NCBI RefSeq assembly: GCF_910594985.1
Contig: NZ_CAJVCE010000015.1
Coordinates: 62,001-126,000 of the forward strand
Source of the DNA: Paenibacillus allorhizosphaerae
Lineage (GTDB): Bacteria; Bacillota; Bacilli; Paenibacillales; NBRC-103111
DNA length: 64,000 nt
Direction: 5' to 3'
The notes under the pieces were generated by a model. It saw nothing but the letters and a program-made list of their open reading frames with translations. It had not been told where the DNA came from and searched no databases. The translations under genes and the position numbers were made by a program. Shown piece by piece: positions 33,663-43,620 of the stretch (position 1 is its first letter; every line of letters starts with the position of its first letter).

Positions 33663-34097
33663 TTAAGGAGTGATCACGATCGGAAGTTCAGACCAAGTGA
33701 GCGTACCGTCATCTAGTTTCGAATACGCGTATGCTTTTGTGCTCGCGACATCGCCGTGAAGCGACACGATCCAATGACTTATCGCTTGGCGCCATGGGGT
33801 AAGCATGTCTTCGGCGGAAGGAACGGGGGGAGCTTGAGGATGGGAGTGAACGATACCGAGCAAAACGAGGTCGTCCGCCTCCATTTCGTAAAGGGCGCGC
33901 ACCACCTCATGCGGTTCCATGTCAAAATGCAGTTCCGGCCGCGGCGACCGGTTTGCCACCGGGATAAAACGGCCGATCCGATTCGGACCGGAACAATCGC
34001 CTCGATAACCTGACAAAAAGCCGCATGCTTCATGCGGCCGTTGTTTCATGCAATAGTCGATCATATCGCGGTAAGCTCGATTGTTAATAAGAAGCAT
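33663..34097 (-). CDS. M67-type JAMM metallopeptidase
   Basis: 144 aa Mov34/JAB1 (MPN+) protein. JAMM zinc site is complete: Glu23 (PHEACGF), His84-x-His86 (VHSHP), Ser94 and Asp97. Bacterial members cleave isopeptide or C-terminal tails, some from ThiS/MoaD-like sulphur carriers; no such carrier is adjacent. ATG 34097 has AAAGGAAG at 7 nt; the longer ORF start is not supported. It ends about 20 nt from the permease remnant on the other strand. Confidence 0.9.
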   Translation of the reverse strand: MLLINNRAYRDMIDYCMKQRPHEACGFLSGYRGDCSGPNRIGRFIPVANRSPRPELHFDMEPHEVVRALYEMEADDLVLLGIVHSHPQAPPVPSAEDMLTPWRQAISHWIVSLHGDVASTKAYAYSKLDDGTLTWSELPIVITP

Positions 34098-34147
34098 GAC
34101 GTTTCTTCCTTTGCCGCTTTTACATCTCATTATAACCGCAGCAGTGA

Positions 34148-35461
34148 TTAACCTCCAACTTTACCTTTCGGTTTGACGAGGAAGAAAACAAGCCCCAGTG
34201 TAATAAAGGCCATCGTAGAGACGGTAATGAACACCATCTGGTGCGATTTCTCCATCATCCACCCGAATAAAGGAGGACCGGCGGCTACGCCCAAAAAGCG
34301 CAAGCTGTTATATATGGAAGTAATCATCCCGCGCTGCTCTCGTTTGACCGAGCCTGTAATCATCGTATTCAAGCAGGGAAGAAGCAGACCGGTTCCGATA
34401 CTGCTCAGCGTCAGCAGGCCGATGAACAAATAAATGTTTTTATTGTAAAGGAAGATGCATAATCCGAGAGCGACCGTCATGATCATGAGCCCGATATTAA
34501 TAAGCCAGCGCATCACCGTGCCGTTCTTCTTAATCAGCGAGCCTGTCGTATACGAGGTGGCGACCAGTCCGAGCAGCGGAATGGCAAGCACTAACCCTTT
34601 CATCACGCCATCAATATTGTAAGGAGCTACCTCCAATATATCCGATAAGTAAAAGAGCACGCCGAACAAAACAAAGAGGGAGACCGAACCGGCAATGAAT
34701 GATGTAATCAGCCATCGGCCCTTTTCCTTCAACACTTTGCCGATACTTCGCAAATATTCGCCAAGCTTCATCGGTTCTTTCGTTTTCTCGGGTTCTTTAA
34801 TTAAGAACATGATCGCCAATAGGGATAACGCGCAAAAAATGGGAAAAGCAAAAAAAGCGGCGTACCATACGATGAGAGCGAGCAAAGACCCTATAATCGG
34901 ACTGACGACTTTGCCCGTGCCGTTCGACGCCTCCGTTAAACCGAGCGCTTTACTTTCCGTTCCTTCCTTATATAAATCGCCGGCGAGAGCCATCGCAATC
35001 GGTGCCGTCCCGGCGGCACCAAGTCCTTGAATTGCCCGGGCAATTATGATCGTTGTATAAGAGTTCCAAACGGCGCCGAATCCTGCCAATACGCCGGCTG
35101 CCCCGTAAATGATAAGCGACGGAATCATGATGCCCTTTCTTGAAAATCGGTCGGATAAATAACCAGAGATCGGGATGACTAAACCGGCCGTTACGGAGAA
35201 CAAGGTGATGACCAAGCTGCTTTGGAATTGGCTGATGCCTAGACGCTCCTGCATATCGGGCAAAATAGGGACCAGCATTGAATTGCCGAGCACAAGAACG
35301 AGCGGAACGGAAGCGATCGCAATGAATTCCCAAATTCTCCCTTTTGATTCTCCGCCTTTTTTCTCTTTGTTCTCCTCTTGCCCGCGGGACCGCCCCTTCG
35401 GTTTCCAGCTTACGTCGCTTTCAAACGTAATATCGAGTCTTCTTTGCTTCGTTTTTTCCAT
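34148..35461 (-). CDS. MFS efflux transporter (DHA1-like)
   Basis: 437 aa. A ~45-residue polar, Lys/Glu-rich cytosolic extension precedes twelve membrane segments; LVPILPDMQERLGIS at helix 1, GYLSDRFSRKGIM in loop 2-3 and AIQGLGAAGTAPIAMALAGDLY (motif C region) indicate a drug:H+ antiporter. The extension is longer than usual for the family. It is transcribed leftward toward the JAMM gene, 50 nt away. Substrate unknown. The 180 nt between it and the ResA-like gene contains the promoters of both and no supported gene. Confidence 0.85.
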   Translation of the reverse strand: MEKTKQRRLDITFESDVSWKPKGRSRGQEENKEKKGGESKGRIWEFIAIASVPLVLVLGNSMLVPILPDMQERLGISQFQSSLVITLFSVTAGLVIPISGYLSDRFSRKGIMIPSLIIYGAAGVLAGFGAVWNSYTTIIIARAIQGLGAAGTAPIAMALAGDLYKEGTESKALGLTEASNGTGKVVSPIIGSLLALIVWYAAFFAFPIFCALSLLAIMFLIKEPEKTKEPMKLGEYLRSIGKVLKEKGRWLITSFIAGSVSLFVLFGVLFYLSDILEVAPYNIDGVMKGLVLAIPLLGLVATSYTTGSLIKKNGTVMRWLINIGLMIMTVALGLCIFLYNKNIYLFIGLLTLSSIGTGLLLPCLNTMITGSVKREQRGMITSIYNSLRFLGVAAGPPLFGWMMEKSHQMVFITVSTMAFITLGLVFFLVKPKGKVGG

Positions 35462-35643
35462 TACGTCATCCTGCTCCTCTATTTACCTAAGATGAACATA
35501 ATGTACCCGAATCAATAACTTACCATGCTTTTTGCTTATACCTAATGAAGGAAAACAAGAGCAGCGTAACGTTTGCCGATGTTTTGGAGATACTGGAAAA
35601 AGAAGCGGGTTCAATCCGATGAGTGACAACAAGGAGAGAGTAG

Positions 35644-36186
35644 ATGAAAAAAATCGCATTATTGACAGCCTTAGCGGTTGTATTGGTTGTGCTGGGCGTG
35701 TACCAAAGCAATGCAGGGGACGGAACGGCCGCAATAGCGCAGGCATCCGCTTCCAGGCCGGAGCTGAAGCATGGTCTGGCCGTACCTTCGTTTTCTTTAA
35801 AAGCGATGGACGGGGCCGACTATCATGTAGGCGGTCCGCGGGACAAACCGCTTATCGTCAATTTTTGGGCTTCCTGGTGCGGACCTTGCCACGAGGAAGC
35901 TCCCGACTTGGCGCAGCTGTACGAGCGTTACAAAGGGGAAATCGATCTGTACGCCGTTAATGTAACGAAAGGGGACAGCTTGAAAGACGCGCGAAGCTTC
36001 GTCAAGCAATACGGGTATCGTTTTCCGGTCCTGCTTGATTCGCAAGGGGAAGCGGCGGCCGCATACCGGATCTTATTTGTCCCGACCAGTTTCTTGATCG
36101 ATAAGCACGGGAATTTAAGAGAAATCATCCATGTGCTCCCACGCGAGGAACTCGAGAAGCGTATTCAGTCCTTAATCGAAGCCTAG
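35644..36186 (+). CDS. ResA/TlpA-type thiol-disulfide oxidoreductase
   Basis: 180 aa membrane-anchored thioredoxin-fold protein. Signal anchor at residues 3-20 (KIALLTALAVVLVVLGVY), then the TlpA-like domain with active site WASWCGPCHEEAPDL (Cys79, Cys82) and a cis-Pro loop VPTSFLIDKHG. Family members act outside the membrane to reduce apo-cytochrome c or other disulfides; no ccdA or cytochrome genes are adjacent. AAGGAGAG precedes the ATG. It ends at a strong hairpin shared with cimA. Confidence 0.9.
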   Translation: MKKIALLTALAVVLVVLGVYQSNAGDGTAAIAQASASRPELKHGLAVPSFSLKAMDGADYHVGGPRDKPLIVNFWASWCGPCHEEAPDLAQLYERYKGEIDLYAVNVTKGDSLKDARSFVKQYGYRFPVLLDSQGEAAAAYRILFVPTSFLIDKHGNLREIIHVLPREELEKRIQSLIEA

Positions 36187-36189
36187 TAC

Positions 36190-36242
36190 AAATAAAAGCT
36201 GCGGCATCTCCGTCTATAGTACGGAAAGCCCAGCTTTTATTT
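36190..36242. terminator. Bidirectional terminator between resA-like gene and cimA
   Basis: Perfect stem AATAAAAGCTG/CAGCTTTTATT, A/T-rich at the base on both sides. Confidence 0.8.
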
Positions 36243-36274
36243 GGAAAGGAAAAGTTTTCGGTTACATGCAATAA

Positions 36275-37894
<1,620 letters not shown>

Positions 37895-38121
37895 AAACTG
37901 GCCTCCTGATCCATCAACCTCTGTTGCGCTGATACGGGGTATTGAATCGCATTTTTGATTGAATTTCCGTTCTCAACCGCAAAGTATATTACATAATTAT
38001 AGCACAATTTTCCCGGGGGAGTGTACTCTTTTTCGGTCAATGGTCCCTCGTTCTTCTTGACCTTGATTAGGGGTGTAGGTATGCTGAGAGAAGATGATAT
38101 TCGCCGGAGGTGTTCCGAATC

Positions 38122-39417
38122 ATGGCGAACCCGGGTTCAAGCGGTTATCCCGTCAATGGAAGAGTAATCTTGCATATCGATATGAACGCGTTCTACTGCT
38201 CGGTTCACGAAGCGGTAGAGCCGGAATTATATAAAGGCAAGCCGCTTGCCGTAGCTGGAAGCGTGGAGCTTCGCAAAGGCATAGTCGTGACTTGTTCTTA
38301 CAAAGCGCGTGCCGTCGGCGTCAAAACGGGCATGCTGGTGAATCAAGCACTCCGATTATGTCCGGATTTGGTTCTGATCAAACCGGATTTCGACTTGTAC
38401 AGGCAGTTTTCTCGCCGGTTTATGAAAATCGCATACGAGTACTCGCCGCTAGTCGAACCCGTTTCGATCGACGAGTGTTATGTCGATATCACCGGCTCCA
38501 AAATATTCGGTGCGCCGCTCGATATCGCACACATGATTCAGGTTCGCATTCGCGAGGAGCTGGGGCTTCCTTGCTCGATCGGCGTTGCGCCCAACAAGCT
38601 GCTTGCCAAGATGGCATCGGACATGAAAAAGCCGAACGGCATTTCCGTGCTGCGGAAGCGGGATGTTCCGCATGTATTGTGGCCGCGGCCGTGCAACGAA
38701 TTGTTCGGCATCGGACGAAAGACGGCCGAGAAGCTGAAGAAGCTGCAAATTCATACGTTAGGCCAGCTGGCCAAAGCGGACGAACGGCTGCTTACCGATC
38801 GCTTCGGCGTCTATGGAGCCCACTTGCTGCTTGCGGCTAACGGGGAGGATGACTCGCCCGTCAATCCCGAGCGGGAGCAAAGCAAATCGATCGGGCATAC
38901 GACGACACTGCCGGTCAATATGAAGGACAAGCATGATATCCATCGCGTATTTCTGAATTTGGCCGATCAGGTCGGGCGCCGTTTGCGAAAGCAAGGGCTT
39001 CTGGCTCATACGGTGCAAATTACGATCCGCGATCCGGACATGAAGACGATTACCAGAGCGTCCAAGCTGCCGCGCGCCTCCGAGAACGCCGATGAATTCT
39101 ACAGAGCGGCGTGCAAGCTGTTCGATTCGCAGTGGAAAACCGGAGAGCCTGTGCGTTTGCTCGGGATTACGCTGCAAAATTTGGAGGCAAAGCGTGAGGC
39201 CGCCGTGCAGCTCGATCTGTTCGATTACGAGAAGCAGCCGCTCAAGGAGAAGCTGAACAAGGCGATGGATGCGCTGCGCGACAAATACGGCGAAAGCGTC
39301 ATTCTTACAGCCGGCATGCTGAGCGACGATCCGTCCGCATTGATACGTAACAGTAAAGTGCGCGGGACTTCACTGCAAATGGACCACTTGAAGCTGAAAG
39401 GGCTGGATGAAGAATGA
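38122..39417 (+). CDS. dinB: DNA polymerase IV (Y family)
   Basis: 431 aa. Translesion polymerase. ILHIDMNAFYCSVHE carries the first catalytic Asp (20); SIDECYVDIT carries Asp117 and Glu118. A thumb HhH motif and little-finger domain follow, ending with a beta-clamp peptide QLDLF (in AAVQLDLFDYEK). ATG 38122 has GGAGGTG 9 nt before; the in-frame GTG at 38110 overlaps that site. Its stop overlaps the mobB start (ATGA), so the two are translationally coupled. Confidence 0.94.
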   Translation: MANPGSSGYPVNGRVILHIDMNAFYCSVHEAVEPELYKGKPLAVAGSVELRKGIVVTCSYKARAVGVKTGMLVNQALRLCPDLVLIKPDFDLYRQFSRRFMKIAYEYSPLVEPVSIDECYVDITGSKIFGAPLDIAHMIQVRIREELGLPCSIGVAPNKLLAKMASDMKKPNGISVLRKRDVPHVLWPRPCNELFGIGRKTAEKLKKLQIHTLGQLAKADERLLTDRFGVYGAHLLLAANGEDDSPVNPEREQSKSIGHTTTLPVNMKDKHDIHRVFLNLADQVGRRLRKQGLLAHTVQITIRDPDMKTITRASKLPRASENADEFYRAACKLFDSQWKTGEPVRLLGITLQNLEAKREAAVQLDLFDYEKQPLKEKLNKAMDALRDKYGESVILTAGMLSDDPSALIRNSKVRGTSLQMDHLKLKGLDEE

Positions 39418-39917
39418 CGAAGGTGATCGGCTTTGCCGGTTTTTCCGGCAGCGGGAAGACGACGCTAATCGAAAGGCTCGTTCCGCGGCTCGAAGCAGGC
39501 GGCCTGTCGGTTGCTGTGATAAAGCACGACGGCCACGGGCACTATAAGGAAGTCGCGGGTGCGGATTCAACGCGCTTCATTGATGCCGGCGCTTCGGCCG
39601 TCGCCGTCGTATCGCCGCACGCGCTCCATCTGTACGAACGCTCCGTCTCAACGCTGCACAGCCTGATCGAGCAGTGGAACGGAAGGTACGACCTTGTCCT
39701 GGTTGAAGGGTTCAAGCGGGAACCGTTTCCGAAAATAGCCGTATTCCGTTCCGCCCAGCAAGCGGAAGTGCTAGCGCAGCTGTCTGAAAGGCCTCTGGCT
39801 TTGGTCGCGAAAGACGCAGGCCACGCTCCGGAACCACCGGTCGATATTCCCGTCTATGATCCCGACGATATTGAAGGGATCGCCTGTTTCATTGAGCGTC
39901 GTTTCTTATACGATTGA
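39414..39917 (+). CDS. mobB: MobB, molybdopterin-guanine dinucleotide synthesis adaptor
   Basis: 167 aa P-loop GTPase: GFAGFSGSGKTTLIERL (Walker A about 9-16), SVAVIKHDGHGH, DSTRFIDAGASAVAVVSP and DLVLVEGFKREPFPKIAVFR are MobB landmarks. It helps MobA attach GMP to molybdopterin. The gene overlaps dinB by 4 nt, an unusual partner; no other moa/mob/moe gene is in the window. No clear terminator follows before the ferredoxin gene, 119 nt on. Confidence 0.92.
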   Translation: MTKVIGFAGFSGSGKTTLIERLVPRLEAGGLSVAVIKHDGHGHYKEVAGADSTRFIDAGASAVAVVSPHALHLYERSVSTLHSLIEQWNGRYDLVLVEGFKREPFPKIAVFRSAQQAEVLAQLSERPLALVAKDAGHAPEPPVDIPVYDPDDIEGIACFIERRFLYD

Positions 39918-40036
39918 CGGTAGCTGCGTTCCATAGCAAGAAGTTATCATATCGTTCTCTACTTTCTATTTGAACTTTCAAGGCATTTATATTATATTTT
40001 AGGATGAGGCTGCACATTTAAGGAGGAATATGAGTC

Positions 40037-40273
40037 ATGGCTAAATACACATGGGTGGAGAAAGACACCTGTATCGCCTGCGGCGCTTGCGGCGCAACCG
40101 CCCCTGACATCTACGATTACGACGATGAGGGTCTGGCAGAAGTTATTTTCGACGGCGACAGCAACACAGGTAACACAGAAATTCCGGAAGATCTTTACGA
40201 TGATCTGCAAGATGCGCAAGACGGCTGCCCTACCGATTCCATTAAAGTAGCGGATGCTCCTTTTAATAAATAA
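40037..40273 (+). CDS. fer: [4Fe-4S] ferredoxin, Bacillus type
   Basis: 78 aa acidic electron carrier. Cluster ligands CIACGAC (Cys12, 15, 18) and Cys64 in DGCPTDSI give a single [4Fe-4S] cluster, as in Bacillus Fer. AAGGAGGAA precedes the ATG. In this family it feeds cytochromes P450, desaturases or nitrogen enzymes; no partner is adjacent. A strong terminator follows. Confidence 0.95.
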   Translation: MAKYTWVEKDTCIACGACGATAPDIYDYDDEGLAEVIFDGDSNTGNTEIPEDLYDDLQDAQDGCPTDSIKVADAPFNK

Positions 40274-40292
40274 TCGGTTTTTGCGACGATGG

Positions 40293-40333
40293 AAAGAGCC
40301 TGTCCCTTTGTGAAAAGGGGATAGGCTCTTTTG
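40293..40333 (+). terminator. Terminator after fer
   Basis: AAGAGCCT-GTCCC/GGGGAT-AGGCTCTTTT hairpin with T tail, 20 nt after the fer stop. Confidence 0.8.
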
Positions 40334-40383
40334 ATTATGTAGACCCCGCGGTCGTGGAAACTTTTACGGAAATGAAGCGGAAG

Positions 40384-40512
40384 CGTTAGCTGGAAGAGTA
40401 AACGCATCACTGGCAGTATGATGCCAGGCTAACCGTCCTGCGAATTTGAATAGAGCAATTAAGGCTGAATAACCTTTCCGATGGCGTTTCCCGCTTTCGG
40501 GAAGGTTTTTTT
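40384..40512 (+). promoter_or_regulatory. Structured leader and terminator before the L,D-transpeptidase gene
   Basis: Within the 305-nt gap after fer. GTTAGC (40385-40390) pairs with GCTAAC (40428-40433) and encloses a hairpin CTGGCA-N6-TGCCAG (40410-40427), leaving a conserved-looking loop GGAAGAGTAAACGCATCA. About 40 nt later an intrinsic terminator (AACCTT.CC/GG.AAGGTT plus seven T, 40471-40512) stands 66 nt before the 40579 start. Domain-plus-terminator order suggests a riboswitch or attenuator, but it matches no class I know; no clear promoter was seen. Confidence 0.4.
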
Positions 40513-40578
40513 CTCAATGATCGCTTAACAAAAACCGATATAGAAAAGGAGAAGCCGGAAAGAGAGGGTTCGCTTGTC

Positions 40579-41985
40579 GTGAAAACGAAACCATCGGATG
40601 AACAATTGGAGCTGTTTTTCAAGCAGGACCCGATGTATTTGAAAAAATACGTCAAGGCACATCCGGAAAATAAAATGGCATGGTACCTGCTGGGCCGGGA
40701 ATACGAGTCGCAAGGGAAACAGGGAAAAGCTCTCTACTGCTATGCACAGGCCGGGGAGATTTACGAAGCCTACGAGAATCAAAAGATAAGTTTGCCGGCG
40801 GAAGAGCTGGAAACGATCGAACGCTGGAGTACAAGCCGGAAACGGACGCGGAAGCGGAGCTTGCTGCGCATCGCGGTCATGCTGCTTTTCGCCATAGCGT
40901 CTGTATTGATCGCACCAGGTTCATGGCGGCAGGAACAACTAGACCGGGAAATGCCGCTTCCGCAAGGAGTGAGCAGCGCCCAGGTGCAGGAAACGAAAGT
41001 ATATTATTTATCCAAAGGCAAAAGCAAGGAAACAGTTGGCGCCGCGCTTCAGGAAATGCTGCTCAAGGAGCGGGTCAGCAGCTTCGCGCTGCTGGCGCGA
41101 GGACTTCCGCTGGGCGGAACTTCGTGGATCGGCTGGCAGAAGAAGCCGCAGCTCATCCTTTCGGTCGAAGCGAAGCAGGATGCCTCGCAGCAGCAAATAT
41201 ATTATCATGACGCACAGAGCTGCGAGTGCGAGCCGAGCGACCCGGCGAAGGCGGAAGCGATTGTGAATGCTTGGATGACGACGCAGGAACAGGAGCTTGT
41301 ATTGAAGTCCGCGTTGGCGGCTTACATCGGGCGGAACGGCCGGATGCCGAAGCAGAGCGCCGAGTTGACCGCGGCATACCCTAATAATATACTGCCGGGA
41401 TTAACGCCGTACATGCAGGAACGGTTTGATCGGCAAAAGGAAGAGTTTGGCACAGAACTCACTGCTGCGGCAAAGCAAACCGCGGCAACCGCCGTCAGCG
41501 CGCTGCCCGAAGCGGGTAACGGCGGCTTGACCAAGCCGTTGAACGAACCGATGCGCATTATCGTGGACAAGACGGCGCATCGTCTCGCCGTGGTGAGCGG
41601 CAACATCATCGTGCGCAATTATGCCGTCGGCTTGGGCGGTTCCCGCACGCCGGAAGGAAGCTTCAACATTTCGGAGAAAGTGCGCAACCCGAACGGCAAA
41701 TCGGACGGCGAGTTCGGCAGCCGCGGCATGACATTGTCCGATACGAATTACGCCATTCACGGAACGAATAAACCGTCCAGTATCGGAAAAGACCAATCAC
41801 TAGGATGTATAAGAATGCGCAAGGAAGATATAGAAGAGCTATTCGATCTCGTGCCGCTCGGTACACAGGTGACGATCGGAAAAGGGCTGCTTCCGCTGGA
41901 AGAAGTGCGTTCAAGCAAGCCGTTCCTGCTGCCTGTGGCAAGCGAAGATACGAATCCGGGTAAAGTGTACCGTTGGCTGAATTAA
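40579..41985 (+). CDS. L,D-transpeptidase (YkuD) with cytosolic N-terminal domain
   Basis: 468 aa. Residues 1-85 are soluble and helical (TPR-like: YLKKYVKAHPENKMAWYLLGREYESQGKQGKALYCYAQAG). A membrane segment follows (about 94-112, LLRIAVMLLFAIASVLIAPG), then an extracytoplasmic region and a C-terminal YkuD domain with His394 (IHGTNKP) and catalytic Cys410 (SLGCIRM). It would form 3-3 cross-links or anchor proteins in the wall, or modify spore peptidoglycan. The cytosolic TPR-like part is unusual. The start is GTG 40579 with AGAGAGGG about 10 nt before. It may be controlled by the leader upstream. Confidence 0.9.
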   Translation: MKTKPSDEQLELFFKQDPMYLKKYVKAHPENKMAWYLLGREYESQGKQGKALYCYAQAGEIYEAYENQKISLPAEELETIERWSTSRKRTRKRSLLRIAVMLLFAIASVLIAPGSWRQEQLDREMPLPQGVSSAQVQETKVYYLSKGKSKETVGAALQEMLLKERVSSFALLARGLPLGGTSWIGWQKKPQLILSVEAKQDASQQQIYYHDAQSCECEPSDPAKAEAIVNAWMTTQEQELVLKSALAAYIGRNGRMPKQSAELTAAYPNNILPGLTPYMQERFDRQKEEFGTELTAAAKQTAATAVSALPEAGNGGLTKPLNEPMRIIVDKTAHRLAVVSGNIIVRNYAVGLGGSRTPEGSFNISEKVRNPNGKSDGEFGSRGMTLSDTNYAIHGTNKPSSIGKDQSLGCIRMRKEDIEELFDLVPLGTQVTIGKGLLPLEEVRSSKPFLLPVASEDTNPGKVYRWLN

Positions 41986-42064
41986 GGCGTTACGTATTGC
42001 TGCTTGCACAGTTGAGGCGACTGCGATTCGTCCGATGATGCAGGGGACTTCCGTGGATCGGCAT

Positions 42065-42199
42065 TTACGGGTTCAAGATGAGCAGCACGGTCATCGCGAT
42101 AATAATGAGCGCGAATATGGAGCTGATCCAGATGATCAGCTTCTTGTTCGGCTCGTCTTTTTGTTTGCGCTGGGCATAAGAGGATTTCTTTTTAGGCAT
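42065..42199 (-). CDS. Small basic membrane protein
   Basis: 44 aa: Lys/Arg-rich cytosolic start (MPKKKSSYAQRKQKDEPNKK) and one membrane helix (LIIWISSIFALIIIAMTVLLIL). A ribosome site AGGCAGGA is about 10 nt before the ATG. It resembles in layout other tiny Firmicute membrane proteins but I cannot name the family. It is convergent with the L,D-transpeptidase gene and divergent from pyrD. Confidence 0.7.
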   Translation of the reverse strand: MPKKKSSYAQRKQKDEPNKKLIIWISSIFALIIIAMTVLLILNP

Positions 42200-42369
42200 G
42201 CGGATCAGTCCTGCCTTTTCTAGGTTTTAAGCCTATTTTAGCATAATCGGGCCTGTTTCGCTGATGCAGTTTTCACATATGCCTACTTTATTTTTAAGCG
42301 ATAAAACGATAAACTGTCAAAAGAAGGGTTGCACTAGGATACGCGGCTTTAGAGGGAGAGAACATACAG

Positions 42370-43473
42370 ATGCTTTACAAGAAAATAGCAAAACCGGTGC
42401 TGTTTCGGATGGATCCGGAAAAAGCGCACCACCTTACGATCGACGGACTCCATACGATCGGAAATGTGCCGGGCGGCCGCAGGCTGCTCCGCGCCATGTA
42501 TGGAGTGAGGCTGAGTCCGGAACTGCAGACGGAGCTGTGGGGGATTCGCTTCGACAATCCGGTCGGGCTCGCCGCAGGTCTCGATAAGAACGCGAAGGCG
42601 GTTCCGGGCTTCTCGAATATCGGATTCGGCTTTATGGAAGTCGGGACGGTAACGCCCAAGCCGCAGGAAGGCAACGAGCAGCCGCGATTGTTTCGGCTTC
42701 CGCAGGATGCGGCGCTCATCAATCGGATGGGCTTCAATAATGTAGGGATTGAAGGCATGAAGCGGAATCTCCGTAACCAGGGACACCGTTCCATCCCGCT
42801 TGCGATCAACATCGGCAAAAACAAAATGACGCCGAACGAACAGGCGGAAGACGATTATCGCGCTTGCATTCAGGCGCTGTATGGTTACGGCGATTTTTTC
42901 GTGGTCAATATCAGCTCGCCGAACACTCCGGATTTGCGTAATCTTCAGCATGGCGACGACTTATCCAGACTGCTTGCAGCGGTAACTAGCGAAATTCGTG
43001 CGCAGCATGCCAAGTTCGGAGGAAGGCAAAAGCCGGTGCTCGTGAAAATCGCGCCTGATTTGACGCCGGAGGAAGTAGAGTATACCGTGGCGACCATCGA
43101 AAGGAGCGGCGTGTCCGGGATCATCGCTTCGAACACGACGCTATCCCGCGACGGCTTGTCCCACGAGAACCGGAAGGAAGCCGGAGGACTTAGCGGAAGA
43201 CCGCTTACCGAACGTTCTACTGAGCTCATACGGACGATTTACCGGCTAACGGACGGGAAGCTGCCGATCATCGGATCGGGCGGCATTTTCTCAGCGGAGG
43301 ACGCCTACGAAAAAATACGGGCCGGGGCCAGTCTGGTCGAAGTATATACGGCACTTATTTATGAGGGTCCGGGGCTTCTGCGCAAGCTGAACGACGGGCT
43401 CCGAACGCTGCTGCGCAAAGACGGGTTCACCCGAATCGCGGAAGCGGTCGGATCGGCGCATCGGACGAAGTAG
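42370..43473 (+). CDS. pyrD: Dihydroorotate dehydrogenase (quinone), class 2
   Basis: 367 aa. Class 2 is shown by the length and the N-terminal membrane-association helix region (KIAKPVLFRMDPEKAHHL). It oxidises dihydroorotate to orotate with FMN and membrane quinone. Motifs: DNPVGLAAGLDKNAKAV, MEVGTVTPKPQEGNEQPRLF, INRMGFNN, VNISSPNTP with the catalytic Ser, and IGSGGIFSAEDAYEKIRAGA for FMN phosphate. Bacilli normally use a class 1B PyrD in the pyr operon; a class 2 enzyme outside that operon is typical of Paenibacillus-like lineages. No PyrR attenuator was seen upstream. Confidence 0.95.
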   Translation: MLYKKIAKPVLFRMDPEKAHHLTIDGLHTIGNVPGGRRLLRAMYGVRLSPELQTELWGIRFDNPVGLAAGLDKNAKAVPGFSNIGFGFMEVGTVTPKPQEGNEQPRLFRLPQDAALINRMGFNNVGIEGMKRNLRNQGHRSIPLAINIGKNKMTPNEQAEDDYRACIQALYGYGDFFVVNISSPNTPDLRNLQHGDDLSRLLAAVTSEIRAQHAKFGGRQKPVLVKIAPDLTPEEVEYTVATIERSGVSGIIASNTTLSRDGLSHENRKEAGGLSGRPLTERSTELIRTIYRLTDGKLPIIGSGGIFSAEDAYEKIRAGASLVEVYTALIYEGPGLLRKLNDGLRTLLRKDGFTRIAEAVGSAHRTK

Positions 43474-43500
43474 CGCAGTGGGCGGCCGATCTATCGATTC

Positions 43501-43615
43501 GAGGAAAGTTGCCATTGTTGGCAATTTTTCCTCTAAAGCGTATTGGAGGAAGTTGCAATTGTTGACAACTTCCCTCTAAAAGATTATTAGAGGAAGTTGC
43601 AACGTAGGAGGTTGA
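43501..43615. repeat. 45-bp-period hairpin repeat upstream of relQ
   Basis: Two full copies (43501, 43546) and one partial copy (43590) of GAGGAAGTTGC...GCAACTTCCCTCTAAA. Each full copy is a strong hairpin (GAGGAA.GTTG/CAAC.TTCCTC). The third copy merges with the relQ ribosome site. Period and core GTTGCAA..GTTG.CAAC resemble the array at 5667. Confidence 0.85.
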
Positions 43616-43620
43616 CAACA

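Noticed and set aside
35545..35622. Short plus-strand ORF starting MKENKSSVTFADVLEILEK before the ResA-like gene
   Set aside because: Only 25 codons, no ribosome site, and no sign of a family. It could be a relic.
37895..38121. T-box or leader control of cimA
   Set aside because: No T-box sequence or terminator/antiterminator pair is visible in the ~215-nt region; only A/T-rich promoter-like bases.
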